Notes under the pieces: generated by a model
Seen by the model: only the letters and a program-made list of their open reading frames with translations
What the model was told of the DNA's origin: nothing
Databases searched by the model: none
DNA from: Granulicella sp. S156
GTDB taxonomy: Bacteria; Acidobacteriota; Terriglobia; Terriglobales; Acidobacteriaceae
DNA: 64,000 bases
NCBI RefSeq assembly: GCF_009766105.1
Contig: NZ_LMUH01000025.1
Location: forward strand, 253,190-317,189
Reading direction: 5' to 3'
Part shown: piece after piece, positions 24,235-32,556 of the stretch
How positions within the stretch are numbered: the first letter of the stretch is position 1
Layout: each line of letters opens with the position of its first letter
Translations under genes and position numbers: made by a program

Positions 24235-27018
24235 ATGGCATGGATCTCCCGTTTACGCGCACTCTTAGGAAGAGACAAACTCGCGAAAGGCTTGGAGGAA
24301 GAGCTCGAATTCCACCTCTCCATGCGCGAGCAATGGAACGTCGATCACGGAATGCCACAGGCGGAAGCTCGCCGCGACGCCCGGCGCCGCTTTGGCAATC
24401 CTACCTATTGGCGAGAGCGGATGAACGAGATCGATCTCATGATCCTGCCCCAGACCATCCTGCAGGACCTGCGCTACGGCGCGCGCATGCTCCACCGTCA
24501 ACTCAGATTTACCATCGTTTCTGTCCTCGCATTAGCTCTCGGCATTGGGATTAACGTAGCCACCTTTACAGCCTACAAAGGGATGATCGCCCGGTCCCTT
24601 GATGCCCGCGATCCCGGCAAGATGGTCAATCTTGCGCTGGTCCGCCATTCAGGCATCGATTCCCTGTTCAGCTATCCCGACTATGAAGCGTACCGGGACC
24701 ACCTGCATTCCTTCACTGGCGTAATTGCCGCGATCAACATCGATTTGCTAACCCTCTCTGGCGTCGGTGACATCGGCGGCCAGCGCAAAGCTGCCGGCTC
24801 ACTGATGGGAAGACTCGGTCTGATCCCTCCCCCCGCCGTTCCCGGCAATGCAGAGCTCGCCAGCGCATTCATTGTGTCTGAAAACTATTTCCAGGTTCTC
24901 GGAGTTACGGCTTTGCGCGGCCGCACCTTCGAGGCTGGAGATGCGTCGAAGCTTGCTGCTTCACCCTATGTCCTCATCAGTGAAAACTACTGGCAGAGGC
25001 GGTTCGCAGGTGATCCAACGCTGCTGGGCAAAACCATCCGTCTCAATGGAGTCGCCTTCACCATCATTGGGATCACGCCTCACAACTTCGCCGGCACCAG
25101 CATAGCAGCACCAGATTTCTGGCTTCCGCTCACGGAACTGCCGCTCCTTCATCCCGGCTTTCATTTCCTGCGCGACCGCGAAGAGGAAGGCTACCTCCTG
25201 TATGCCCGTCTGGCTCCCGGCGTCAGCCGCGGTCAGGCACAGGCAGAGATGACACTACTCGCCGACCATCTCCGAACCCTGCACGATCCACACTTGGAGC
25301 TGAGCCAGCCCGCCTCCGCACAGCTGTCGCCAGGTTCTCCGTTCCCCAACAAGATGCCTCCTGCATTTGAGTTCGCTATTTTAGTCGTTATGGTTGCTGT
25401 CGGAATGGTGTTGCTGATCGCCTGCGCCAATGTTGCCAGCCTGCAACTGGCCCGCGCTGCTTCCCGTCAAAATGAACTAAGCATGCGCCTCTCGCTTGGA
25501 GCTAGCCGCATGCGCCTTATCCGGCAGTTGCTAACGGAGAGTGCTCTGCTGGGTCTGCTCGCAGGCGTCGTTGCGTTCCTATTCTCATGGGCCTTTCTCC
25601 AGGTGGCGTCAAACATAGCCGCCGGAGCCGTGCCCGTCGAGTATGGCTCATTCATCGTTCATGTAACACCTGACATCGAGATCTTCGCCTATGTATTCGC
25701 AATCTCTCTGATCGCTGGCATTCTCTTCGGGCTCGCTCCGGCACTCGAAAGCTCCGCTTCCGCTCTTTCGTCTGCACTCAAAACGAACGCGGGAACTTCG
25801 CCGGTTCGAAGCCGTCGGCTCCGCGACATCCTCATTGCCAGCCAGGTCGCCATCTCCTTGATGCTTATGATCGCTGGAAGCATATTGATTCGTAGTTCCA
25901 TTCACCAGCTTAAGATGGACACCGGCTACGAGAGCAAGCACGTCATTAATCTCAATCTCCGATTTCCCGAGGAATCGCAGTACACAGCCAGCCGTGAAAC
26001 AGCTACCGTCCGCGAGATTCGCACGCGCCTCGCTACTCTGCCCGGAGTCACCGAAATCACCATCGCCGAACCACCCGACGGCCCCAGCATGCGAACGGCT
26101 GCCATTTCGCTCAACGGGGAAAAACCTTCGACCCACAATACGCGGGCGCTTCTCTACTACACCTACGTTCAACCGAACTACCTTCAAACCCTCGGCATTC
26201 CGCTGCTCTCCGGCCACAACTTTCGATTGCGGTCGGGCCAGCCTGAACCTTTCGTCATCCTCAGCGAATCAGCAGCGAAACGACTCTGGCCGGGAAAGAA
26301 CCCTATCGGCCTCAGTCTCCGTATGGGCACTGATGAGCAGTACCACGGAAAGAACGAAGCTCTACCCGATGGACCGGCGTACCAGGTGATCGGCATCGCT
26401 CGCGACACACGTGGAGTCTTGTCTGACGGCAGAGACTCCGCGCAGGTCTACCTGCCGTTACCAGAAGATCATCTACAAGACCATCCAATCCTCATCCGGA
26501 CCCAACCAGACGCAATGCAGCTTAAGGATGCGATCGGTCCTGCGGTTGCGGCCATCGATCCTAGCCTGATGACTTCCACCGTTACTCTCGATGAGATGCT
26601 TCGACAGACATCAACCTTTGTGGTCTCGAGCATAGCAGCCGCTATTGCTTCTACCATCGGCGTGTTTGGACTTCTGCTGGCCACGATGGGCATCTACGGC
26701 ACCGTCAGCTACATCGTCGTCCTGCGCACACGGGAAGTCGGCATCCGCATGGCTCTCGGCGCCAAAAGGCGCGACGTCCTCGAACTCATGCTGCGCACAA
26801 GCACGCGGCCCGTGCTTGCCGGATTACTCGCCGGAATGGTTCTCGCGGTAGGAGCCTCTTATCTGCTTCGAGGCCTTATCTATGGCCTCAATTCTATGGA
26901 TGGCCTCTCTTTTATCGGTGTCTCCCTTTTGTTTCTAACCATCGCGCTACTCGCCGCCTATCTCCCATCCCGGCGAGCCATGCGAGTCGATCCCGTGGTG
27001 GCTCTCAGATACGAATAA
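24235..27018 (+). CDS. ADOP-type permease (duplicated MacB/FtsX)
   Basis: 927 residues. Residues 1-75 are a cytoplasmic domain (LAKGLEEELEFHLSMREQWN, EARRDARRRFGNP) that marks acidobacterial orphan permeases linked to PadR. Then come two MacB_PCD-FtsX units: TM near 100, periplasmic domain, FtsX block at about 380-500 (LLIACANVASLQLARAAS, ELSMRLSLGASRMRLIRQLL), then a second unit ending LLATMGIYGTVSYIV, REVGIRMALGAKRRDV and a last LPSRRAMRVDPVVALRYE. No ATPase gene is adjacent, as usual for this family. The ATG at 24235 follows GAGGAGG. Likely a stress-linked export or mechanotransmission protein; substrate unknown. Confidence 0.9.
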   Translation: MAWISRLRALLGRDKLAKGLEEELEFHLSMREQWNVDHGMPQAEARRDARRRFGNPTYWRERMNEIDLMILPQTILQDLRYGARMLHRQLRFTIVSVLALALGIGINVATFTAYKGMIARSLDARDPGKMVNLALVRHSGIDSLFSYPDYEAYRDHLHSFTGVIAAINIDLLTLSGVGDIGGQRKAAGSLMGRLGLIPPPAVPGNAELASAFIVSENYFQVLGVTALRGRTFEAGDASKLAASPYVLISENYWQRRFAGDPTLLGKTIRLNGVAFTIIGITPHNFAGTSIAAPDFWLPLTELPLLHPGFHFLRDREEEGYLLYARLAPGVSRGQAQAEMTLLADHLRTLHDPHLELSQPASAQLSPGSPFPNKMPPAFEFAILVVMVAVGMVLLIACANVASLQLARAASRQNELSMRLSLGASRMRLIRQLLTESALLGLLAGVVAFLFSWAFLQVASNIAAGAVPVEYGSFIVHVTPDIEIFAYVFAISLIAGILFGLAPALESSASALSSALKTNAGTSPVRSRRLRDILIASQVAISLMLMIAGSILIRSSIHQLKMDTGYESKHVINLNLRFPEESQYTASRETATVREIRTRLATLPGVTEITIAEPPDGPSMRTAAISLNGEKPSTHNTRALLYYTYVQPNYLQTLGIPLLSGHNFRLRSGQPEPFVILSESAAKRLWPGKNPIGLSLRMGTDEQYHGKNEALPDGPAYQVIGIARDTRGVLSDGRDSAQVYLPLPEDHLQDHPILIRTQPDAMQLKDAIGPAVAAIDPSLMTSTVTLDEMLRQTSTFVVSSIAAAIASTIGVFGLLLATMGIYGTVSYIVVLRTREVGIRMALGAKRRDVLELMLRTSTRPVLAGLLAGMVLAVGASYLLRGLIYGLNSMDGLSFIGVSLLFLTIALLAAYLPSRRAMRVDPVVALRYE

Positions 27019-27052
27019 CCGGCAGGTGGTCTGGATCTTCTCTTGTCCTATA

Positions 27053-27086
27053 GACGTAGGAACTCGTCGTGGCACGATTTCCTGAG
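27053..27086. repeat. degenerate intergenic repeat, copy 2
   Basis: GACGTAGGAACTCGTCGTGG, followed by CACGATTTCCTGAG, resembles 7321-7353. It lies 35 bp after the permease stop. Confidence 0.45.
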
Positions 27087-27143
27087 TGTGACCGTTCGAC
27101 TCATCGGTTGATAGGGAACAAGATCCTTCGGCCTGTCCTACAA

Positions 27144-27197
27144 CCCACATCTCGAGATGTGGGGCACCCATTTTGTTCCTGATCAAAGCTGAGCCAC
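27144..27197. repeat. 20-bp perfect palindrome plus 31-bp repeat downstream of the permease
   Basis: CCCACATCTC-GAGATGTGGG at 27144-27163 is a perfect 20-bp palindrome. It is followed at 27167-27197 by the second copy of the 31-bp repeat found at 23778-23808. The palindrome is a T-for-C variant of the one at 12884-12909. It might also terminate permease transcription. Confidence 0.6.
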
Positions 27198-27270
27198 TCA
27201 CCCTAAGGTTGAATGGTTACCTGAAAGTCAGCTTGCCAGAAGTAGATTCCCCTCTGGTACGATTCCCGCC

Positions 27271-27726
27271 ATGAATAAACTTGCGCCATTCCTCTGGTTC
27301 AATGACAACGCCGAAGAAGCCGCTGAGTTTTACCTGAGCGTCTTCCCGCACGCTCGCAAGCTCGATGAGCTGCGCTCCAAAGGAGTCGGTCCCTGGCCCG
27401 TGGGCAAGATTGCCACGATCACAATCGAGCTTGAAGGCCAGGAGATGGTCTTCCTCAACGGCGGCCCCTCGCAACAGCTCAATCCTGCCTTCTCGTTCTT
27501 CGTCCGCTGCGACTCCCAGAAAGAGATCGACAGCTATTGGGACAAGTTGATCGAAGGCGGCAAACCCATGGCCTGCGGCTGGCTCACAGACCGTTACGGC
27601 TTATGCTGGCAGATTGTGCCACGCAATATCAGCGAGTTGGTCAGCCACCCCAAAGCCATGGCAGCCATGATGGGAATGATTAAACTGGACCTACCCACAT
27701 TGGAAGCTGCCGAGAGAGAGAACTGA
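27271..27726 (+). CDS. VOC-superfamily protein (PhnB-like)
   Basis: 151 residues: PFLWFNDNAEEAAEFYLSVF at the start, GQEMVFLNGGP in the middle and GGKPMACGWLTDRYGLCWQIVP near the end form the two beta-alpha-beta-beta-beta units of the '3-demethylubiquinone-9 3-methyltransferase' annotated group. Despite that label the group has no methyltransferase motif; it is a glyoxalase-fold protein of unknown reaction. Single gene behind a repeat region. Confidence 0.82.
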   Translation: MNKLAPFLWFNDNAEEAAEFYLSVFPHARKLDELRSKGVGPWPVGKIATITIELEGQEMVFLNGGPSQQLNPAFSFFVRCDSQKEIDSYWDKLIEGGKPMACGWLTDRYGLCWQIVPRNISELVSHPKAMAAMMGMIKLDLPTLEAAEREN

Positions 27727-27727
27727 T

Positions 27728-27760
27728 AGCACGGCGAGCTCATCCGGCAGCTCCGCCGCA
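27728..27760. repeat. 33-bp near-identical copy of a YdeI gene segment
   Basis: From AGCACGGCGAGCTCATCCGG through CTCCGCCGCA this matches 30163-30195, inside the YdeI-like gene, with one mismatch. On the minus strand both copies encode AAELPDELAVL. The copy here follows the VOC stop codon directly and is outside any gene. Confidence 0.6.
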
Positions 27761-27806
27761 TCTCCCGGCACGTAGCAAGGAGCGAAAGAAGACGCAGTGT
27801 TCCGTC

Positions 27807-29672
27807 TTACTTAGTCTTGCTTCCCAGCCATGCTTCCCGAAACTGCTTCTGCTCCGCCGAGAGTGTTACTCCCGTACTCTCTACCGGCACCAGTTCCAGC
27901 TCTCCCGGATCGGCGAGGGTGGCGGTCGCGCGCACCTCCTGCCCGCGGCGGCGGAAGACGATCTCCACAGTCTCTCCCGCTTTATGTCCCGCCAGCGCCT
28001 TAACCAGATCCTCAGGCGCAGCCAGCGAAGTGCCCGCCACGGAGAGAATCTCATCATCGAGATCCACTCCAGCGTTGTAGGCAGGAGAGCCAATCATCGT
28101 AGAGTTTGAGACGCGCAAAGCCTTGTCGCTCTTCACCAGGCGCAAACGTCCAAGGGATGCCGGCCCTGCCTGCTTTCGCAGCACATAGCCCGCGTGCAGC
28201 AGCAGTGGAGCGTAATCTACCTTGTCGGTTCCTGCGATATAGCGCTTCACAAACTCAGCGGCAAAGGCTGGATCTCCGCTCACCGCGGCCAGTTGGGTCT
28301 GCACATCGGCGATGGTGTACGGCTTGCCGACGAGGCCCGGCGCGGGTCCACCCGGTTTGCCGTAGGCGCGCCACATAGCGCGCATGAAGTCGTCCAGCGT
28401 GACGCGGGATTGGGAGCGAACACGCAGCGTGAGGTCTAGCCCCAGCGCGACGGCATCTCCGTATGAGTAGTACGAAACGAAGTCATTGCTCCAATATTTC
28501 GGGAAGTCATCACTGCTGCCGTCCACCAGCGGCGCCAGGCGGCTCATATCCATCGCGGAGCGATAGCTGCTTCCGGGTGCACTCAGGACGTAAGACACGT
28601 CTCCCGCAAAAGCTTTGAGATCAGTGGCTGGCGTGAGGCCGCTGCGCAGCATGGAAAGATTACCGTAATACTGCGTGAAGCCTTCGGCCAGGAACATCTC
28701 GCCGGAAATATTCACGTCGCGGAAGTTGAAGGGCTCCAAGCCTTCCGGACGGATGCGTTTCACGTTCCAGCAGTGAAAGAACTCATGCGCAGCGGTCTCC
28801 AGCGAGAGTTTCTTTCCCGTGACGACAGTGCTGTTGCGATGTTCCATGCCATCGCCGTTGTCCCAGGGAAAAGCGTCCGCAAGGAAGGTATAGGAGCCTG
28901 GTTCATAATCCGGCAACTCGCCGAAGACCGCCTGCTCTTCGCGCACCAGCTTCTGCACCCCTGCAAAGTAGGTATCGAACTCCGCATCGGTCGCCTGGCT
29001 GTGAGCCACAAGGCGGATCGTCTGGGCCTTGCTGCCGGGATTCAGTCCTGGCACCTGAAAGGTCCGCAGGACGAAGTGACTCAACTCCACGGGACTGTCC
29101 ATGAGGTATAGCAGGTTGGGCGCGGTGAAGGTCTGCGTGTCCGGTGTGGGATAAAGCTGCGTTGCGATCTTCCAATCGGAACCATTGGGCAGAGCGAACG
29201 TGACACGCACCGGACGATCGTCAAAACCCTGCGCCCACATCACCGTTGCCGGAAAGTTAATGTGCGCGTGGGTCAGATCAACGGCTAGAAAGGTACCGTC
29301 TACTCTGTCCCCAAAGAGCTTATACACAACATGTACCGTTCCGTCATGACTGGTGACAGACCAGGACCGCGGATCGGACTTGGTGACGGTGAGCGGCCTT
29401 CCACCGCCGTCTGTGAAGCGTTCTTCAAAGACATTCGAGGCGAACTCAAAGGCAGCGTACCGTCCTGGCGACGACCGGCTCATCTGCATATGCAACGGTC
29501 GCTGCGGCACATTGTGGAAGGTGGCCTCCACATTCATCACGTGGTGTACTGCATCCGGAAAGGACAACCGATACTCGGTGGCAGAGTGCGATTGCGCAGC
29601 AGCCGACGCCACGGCAAAGCTTGCGGCAAGGCACAAGACACGCGAAAGATAACGGGAACCAGTTGGATTCAT
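27807..29672 (-). CDS. M61-family metallopeptidase with PDZ domain
   Basis: 621 residues. Signal peptide at 1-27 (LCLAASFAVASAAAQ). An N-terminal beta domain leads into the zinc protease core: HEFFH near 296-300, the downstream WNVKRIRP, and Glu330 in FLAEGFTQYY as third ligand. The last 120 residues form a PDZ domain (GSPAYNAGVDLDDEILSVAG). M61 enzymes are glycyl aminopeptidases or related exported peptidases. The start is the ATG at 29672; a GTG lies one codon earlier, and neither has a clear ribosome site. Confidence 0.9.
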   Translation of the reverse strand: MNPTGSRYLSRVLCLAASFAVASAAAQSHSATEYRLSFPDAVHHVMNVEATFHNVPQRPLHMQMSRSSPGRYAAFEFASNVFEERFTDGGGRPLTVTKSDPRSWSVTSHDGTVHVVYKLFGDRVDGTFLAVDLTHAHINFPATVMWAQGFDDRPVRVTFALPNGSDWKIATQLYPTPDTQTFTAPNLLYLMDSPVELSHFVLRTFQVPGLNPGSKAQTIRLVAHSQATDAEFDTYFAGVQKLVREEQAVFGELPDYEPGSYTFLADAFPWDNGDGMEHRNSTVVTGKKLSLETAAHEFFHCWNVKRIRPEGLEPFNFRDVNISGEMFLAEGFTQYYGNLSMLRSGLTPATDLKAFAGDVSYVLSAPGSSYRSAMDMSRLAPLVDGSSDDFPKYWSNDFVSYYSYGDAVALGLDLTLRVRSQSRVTLDDFMRAMWRAYGKPGGPAPGLVGKPYTIADVQTQLAAVSGDPAFAAEFVKRYIAGTDKVDYAPLLLHAGYVLRKQAGPASLGRLRLVKSDKALRVSNSTMIGSPAYNAGVDLDDEILSVAGTSLAAPEDLVKALAGHKAGETVEIVFRRRGQEVRATATLADPGELELVPVESTGVTLSAEQKQFREAWLGSKTK

Positions 29673-29813
29673 CACAGTAAGCCGATCATATGTTCCCGCC
29701 CGGATTTCGAAAAGGTCACCGCGTCAAAATCTGCCCATTAGAACCACACCGCCAATACTGTCCCGACGATTGAATCGTTCCCGGGAAGTCGGCATAGGTA
29801 AGTAATTCGGCAG

Positions 29814-30494
29814 CTATCCCACTACCCGCTTTTCTGCCGCATCGCACAACTTCTCCACCCTCTTCTGTCGTGCCTCGGGCGTCTGGTAGTGGAACACCGC
29901 CATCAACTCCCCGCGCCGCTGGAGGATAGTCATCTTCTCCCACCCAGCCTTCGCCTTCGGCCGCCGACGGAATGCCGCTGCAATCACCGGCGGCAACTCA
30001 CGCTCGCCTTCCATGGCGCCGAGCAGACGTTCAGCCGACTGCTCGGCACGATGCATACGGGCGTCGTCACTCTTGACGCCCATGACCCACTTCCCTAACT
30101 CGCGCCGCGTGTACTCGGTGAGTTCGTCGTACCACTCACGCAACCCCGGCTCGTCATCCAGCAGCACGGCAAGCTCATCCGGCAGCTCCGCCGCACGAGC
30201 CTCCATATCCGGCTGCAATGAAAACTCCGCCATCGCTCCCGGCGCAACCCGGCCACCACGCTGCATGGCTTTATTAACCAACAGGTAAAATCCCCCGCGC
30301 GGATCAGGAAAGAGCGAGGTGCGAAAAGCAAAACCCACACCGTTTGGAGACCGGATCTCACCCTTCACACGCAGCCGCACCATCTTCCCCCACACCTCGG
30401 AGGGCTCGAACGGGACACGGGCAATCGTCCAGCCCAGAGCCCGGTCACCCTTCTCTAGAATTGCCTGGAATGTCTTCGCTCGATTCCCTGCCAC
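29814..30494 (-). CDS. YdeI/DUF1905-type protein
   Basis: 226 residues from a GTG start at 30494. The N-terminal half has the DUF1905 pattern (FQAILEKGDRALGWTIARVP, WGKMVRLRVKGEI), and the C-terminal half is the YdeI domain: LREWYDELTEYTRRELGKWV and LPPVIAAAFRRRPKAKAGWE. YdeI proteins have been linked to antimicrobial-peptide resistance in other bacteria; the reaction is unknown. No signal or membrane segment. A 33-bp part of this gene is repeated at 27728-27760. Confidence 0.82.
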   Translation of the reverse strand: MAGNRAKTFQAILEKGDRALGWTIARVPFEPSEVWGKMVRLRVKGEIRSPNGVGFAFRTSLFPDPRGGFYLLVNKAMQRGGRVAPGAMAEFSLQPDMEARAAELPDELAVLLDDEPGLREWYDELTEYTRRELGKWVMGVKSDDARMHRAEQSAERLLGAMEGERELPPVIAAAFRRRPKAKAGWEKMTILQRRGELMAVFHYQTPEARQKRVEKLCDAAEKRVVG

Positions 30495-30612
30495 AGTGCG
30501 CCTCCAGAGCTACCAGCGTATCTCAGCCAGACATCATAAAGGCGAGCCAGGGAGAAGACCAAACAACAGCAAAAGCCTTGACGCAAAGAGCACAAAAGCA
30601 AAGACGCAAGAG

Positions 30613-31644
30613 CTAGCTTTTTATCAGTCCAAGGCGGACCAGACTTTCGCCCGCTGCAACGATAGATTCTTCGTTCGAACGGGGTGCCCATCCCAGGATG
30701 CGCTTAGCCTTTTCGTTCGAGACATTCTTTCTTTTTCCAAGTTCATGCACGACCTGCCTCAGGTCTGGCACGAAGAGGGCGAAGGTTCGCACCAGCCAAT
30801 CCGGAATTTCGCGGGTCGGTGCCCGGCGGCCGGCATCGCCTAAGCGCTGCCTCAAGAAAGTTGCCACATCGAGGAGCGAGACCAATCCGCCGGCAACAGC
30901 GAGAAATCGCTCGCCGCTGGCAAGCGGATTGACCATCGCGCGAAGGTGCATATCAGCCACATCACGGACATCGACCGTGCCGAAGGCGATGTGGGGACAA
31001 AAGGGGAATCCATCCATGAGCCTCTGGATGAGGAAGATGGATGTCGAGAAATCAGGGCCAAAGGTCGGCCCGAAGATACCCACAGGATTGACCACGGAGA
31101 GTTCGAGATTGCCGCCTTCACTCCGGATGAAATCCCATGCCGCCCTCTCGGCAATTGTCTTGGACTTCTGGTAGGCGCCCACGCCTGGAGCATCGGTGTT
31201 GGTCCAGACCGTTTCGTCAAATGGAGCGGTCTGCTGCTTGTGCCCATATCCGACGGCGGCGAACGAAGACGTTAGAACAACACGTTCGACTCCTGCATCA
31301 CGGGCAGCGCGTAACACGCGAAGGGCACCATCGCGGGCGGGGACGATGAGTTCGTCCTCATGTTTCGGCAGTGATCGAGGAAAGGGTGAAGCCACGTGGT
31401 GAACAAAGCGGCACCCCGCAACAGCTTCGCTCCAACCGGCATCCCGAAGGAGATCCGCAGTAACGAAGGTGAGCGCCTCCGGATACGGCGTGCCCGCGTT
31501 CGTCAGCATGGCACGAACATCCGCTTCCCGGCCGGGTGACCGTACGGTCGTGCGCACGCGGTACCCAGCACGGAGAAGTTGGTCGATACAGTGAATGGCA
31601 ACGAAACCGGAGCCGCCTGTGACGAGAACGAGGTCTTTACTCAT
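30613..31644 (-). CDS. extended SDR, dihydroflavonol-4-reductase-like
   Basis: About 343 residues from the ATG at 31644. The NAD(P) motif is LVLVTGGSGFVAIHCIDQLL (the usual GxxGxxG third glycine is replaced by Ala), Arg pairs follow (RVRTTVRSP), and the catalytic Tyr and Lys are in AYQKSKTIAERAA. VVLTSSFAAVGYG supplies the Ser. Members reduce aldehydes or ketones. A GTG at 31659 would lengthen it by five residues. It follows the TetR gene in the same direction, and a near-perfect 20-bp palindrome lies between them. Confidence 0.85.
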   Translation of the reverse strand: MSKDLVLVTGGSGFVAIHCIDQLLRAGYRVRTTVRSPGREADVRAMLTNAGTPYPEALTFVTADLLRDAGWSEAVAGCRFVHHVASPFPRSLPKHEDELIVPARDGALRVLRAARDAGVERVVLTSSFAAVGYGHKQQTAPFDETVWTNTDAPGVGAYQKSKTIAERAAWDFIRSEGGNLELSVVNPVGIFGPTFGPDFSTSIFLIQRLMDGFPFCPHIAFGTVDVRDVADMHLRAMVNPLASGERFLAVAGGLVSLLDVATFLRQRLGDAGRRAPTREIPDWLVRTFALFVPDLRQVVHELGKRKNVSNEKAKRILGWAPRSNEESIVAAGESLVRLGLIKS

Positions 31645-31660
31645 GGAAAAAGTATACACA

Positions 31661-31680
31661 TAGACCGAACGTTCGCTCTA
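31661..31680. promoter_or_regulatory. 20-bp near-perfect palindrome between TetR and SDR genes
   Basis: TAGACCGAAC-GTTCGCTCTA pairs in nine of ten positions (one C-C clash at 31665/31676). It lies four bp after the TetR stop and 16 bp before the SDR ATG. This fits an operator of the upstream TetR protein that controls an internal promoter for the SDR gene. Confidence 0.7.
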
Positions 31681-31683
31681 GTT

Positions 31684-32247
31684 TTAGGCTTTGACCATCT
31701 CCCACATACTTTCGGCAATCTCGCGTAACAGGGGTGTGGCAATCTTTTTCGGCTGGCGCGCAAGACGCGTGACAACGCCGAGTGTCATCTCCTCCAGCAC
31801 ATCTGAGGGCCATTCCTTGAGGACGCCTCCTCGCGATTTGCTGGAGAAGCGTTTGGCGAAAGCTACTGACCGCTCGTCCGTGGCCGCCTGTTCGGGAGTG
31901 CAGGCGAAACCTGCATGCTGATATTGCTCATAGAAACGCATCTCTCGCTGGTGCTTGCGATAGAAGTTGTAGAGACTGATGAATATCTGAACGAAGACGT
32001 GACCAGGTTCCTTTTCGACATCGAAATCAGCGAGGAACGCCTCAAGCTTGAGAGCGTAGATACGCACGTAAAGCGCCTGTATGATCTCTTCTTTGCTGGA
32101 GAAATGGTGATAGATGACGCCTGCGCTAGCCCCGGAACGCTGGCCGATCAGCGACATTGGCGCGTCATGAAAGCCGCGCTCGACAACGATGTCGAGCATC
32201 GCATCAAGAATAGCGTCGCGTTTCGACGGCTTCGATTTCAAGGCCAT
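31684..32247 (-). CDS. TetR-family regulator of the downstream SDR gene
   Basis: 187 residues. The HTH lies at about 10-55: KRDAILDAMLDIVVERGFHD, APMSLIGQRSGASAGVIYHH, FSSKEEII. The ligand domain has FISLYNFYRKHQREMRFYEQ and CTPEQAATDERSVAFAKRF. Placed before an oxidoreductase gene with an operator-like palindrome between them, it probably derepresses that enzyme when it binds a reactive small molecule. Confidence 0.88.
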   Translation of the reverse strand: MALKSKPSKRDAILDAMLDIVVERGFHDAPMSLIGQRSGASAGVIYHHFSSKEEIIQALYVRIYALKLEAFLADFDVEKEPGHVFVQIFISLYNFYRKHQREMRFYEQYQHAGFACTPEQAATDERSVAFAKRFSSKSRGGVLKEWPSDVLEEMTLGVVTRLARQPKKIATPLLREIAESMWEMVKA

Positions 32248-32556
32248 ACTCGTATTGTTCCACGCTCGCGTCCTCTCACCTACCTAAAAGACCAGCCTGG
32301 AAGACTTCCTTGACCTCACAATAGCCGTCGCGAAACGTTGCTCTCTTAGCGCCCGTTGCGTCAAAGCTTTTCTGGCACCCCTTCATGAATAAGCAATAAA
32401 GCGTCCCCTCAAGCAAACCAATCAGCGTGCGATATTCGCCCATATAGCGCCATCCAAAGACAAACGTCACATCCCACCACGAAACGCCACAAAACTGATG
32501 CCCTCTTCAGAGCATCTGGAATCCTCGCTCAACAGAACTACACTGGAACTATCGCG
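32248..32556. other. divergent intergenic region, TetR to lpxB
   Basis: About 309 bp carrying the promoters of the TetR gene and lpxB. One frame on the minus strand (32276-32470, 64 residues) is open but has no ribosome site, motif or family that I know, so I do not call it a gene. Confidence 0.35.

Noticed and set aside
32276-32470. 64-residue minus frame before lpxB
   Set aside because: No ribosome site or homology that I can name, and it lies in a divergent promoter region.
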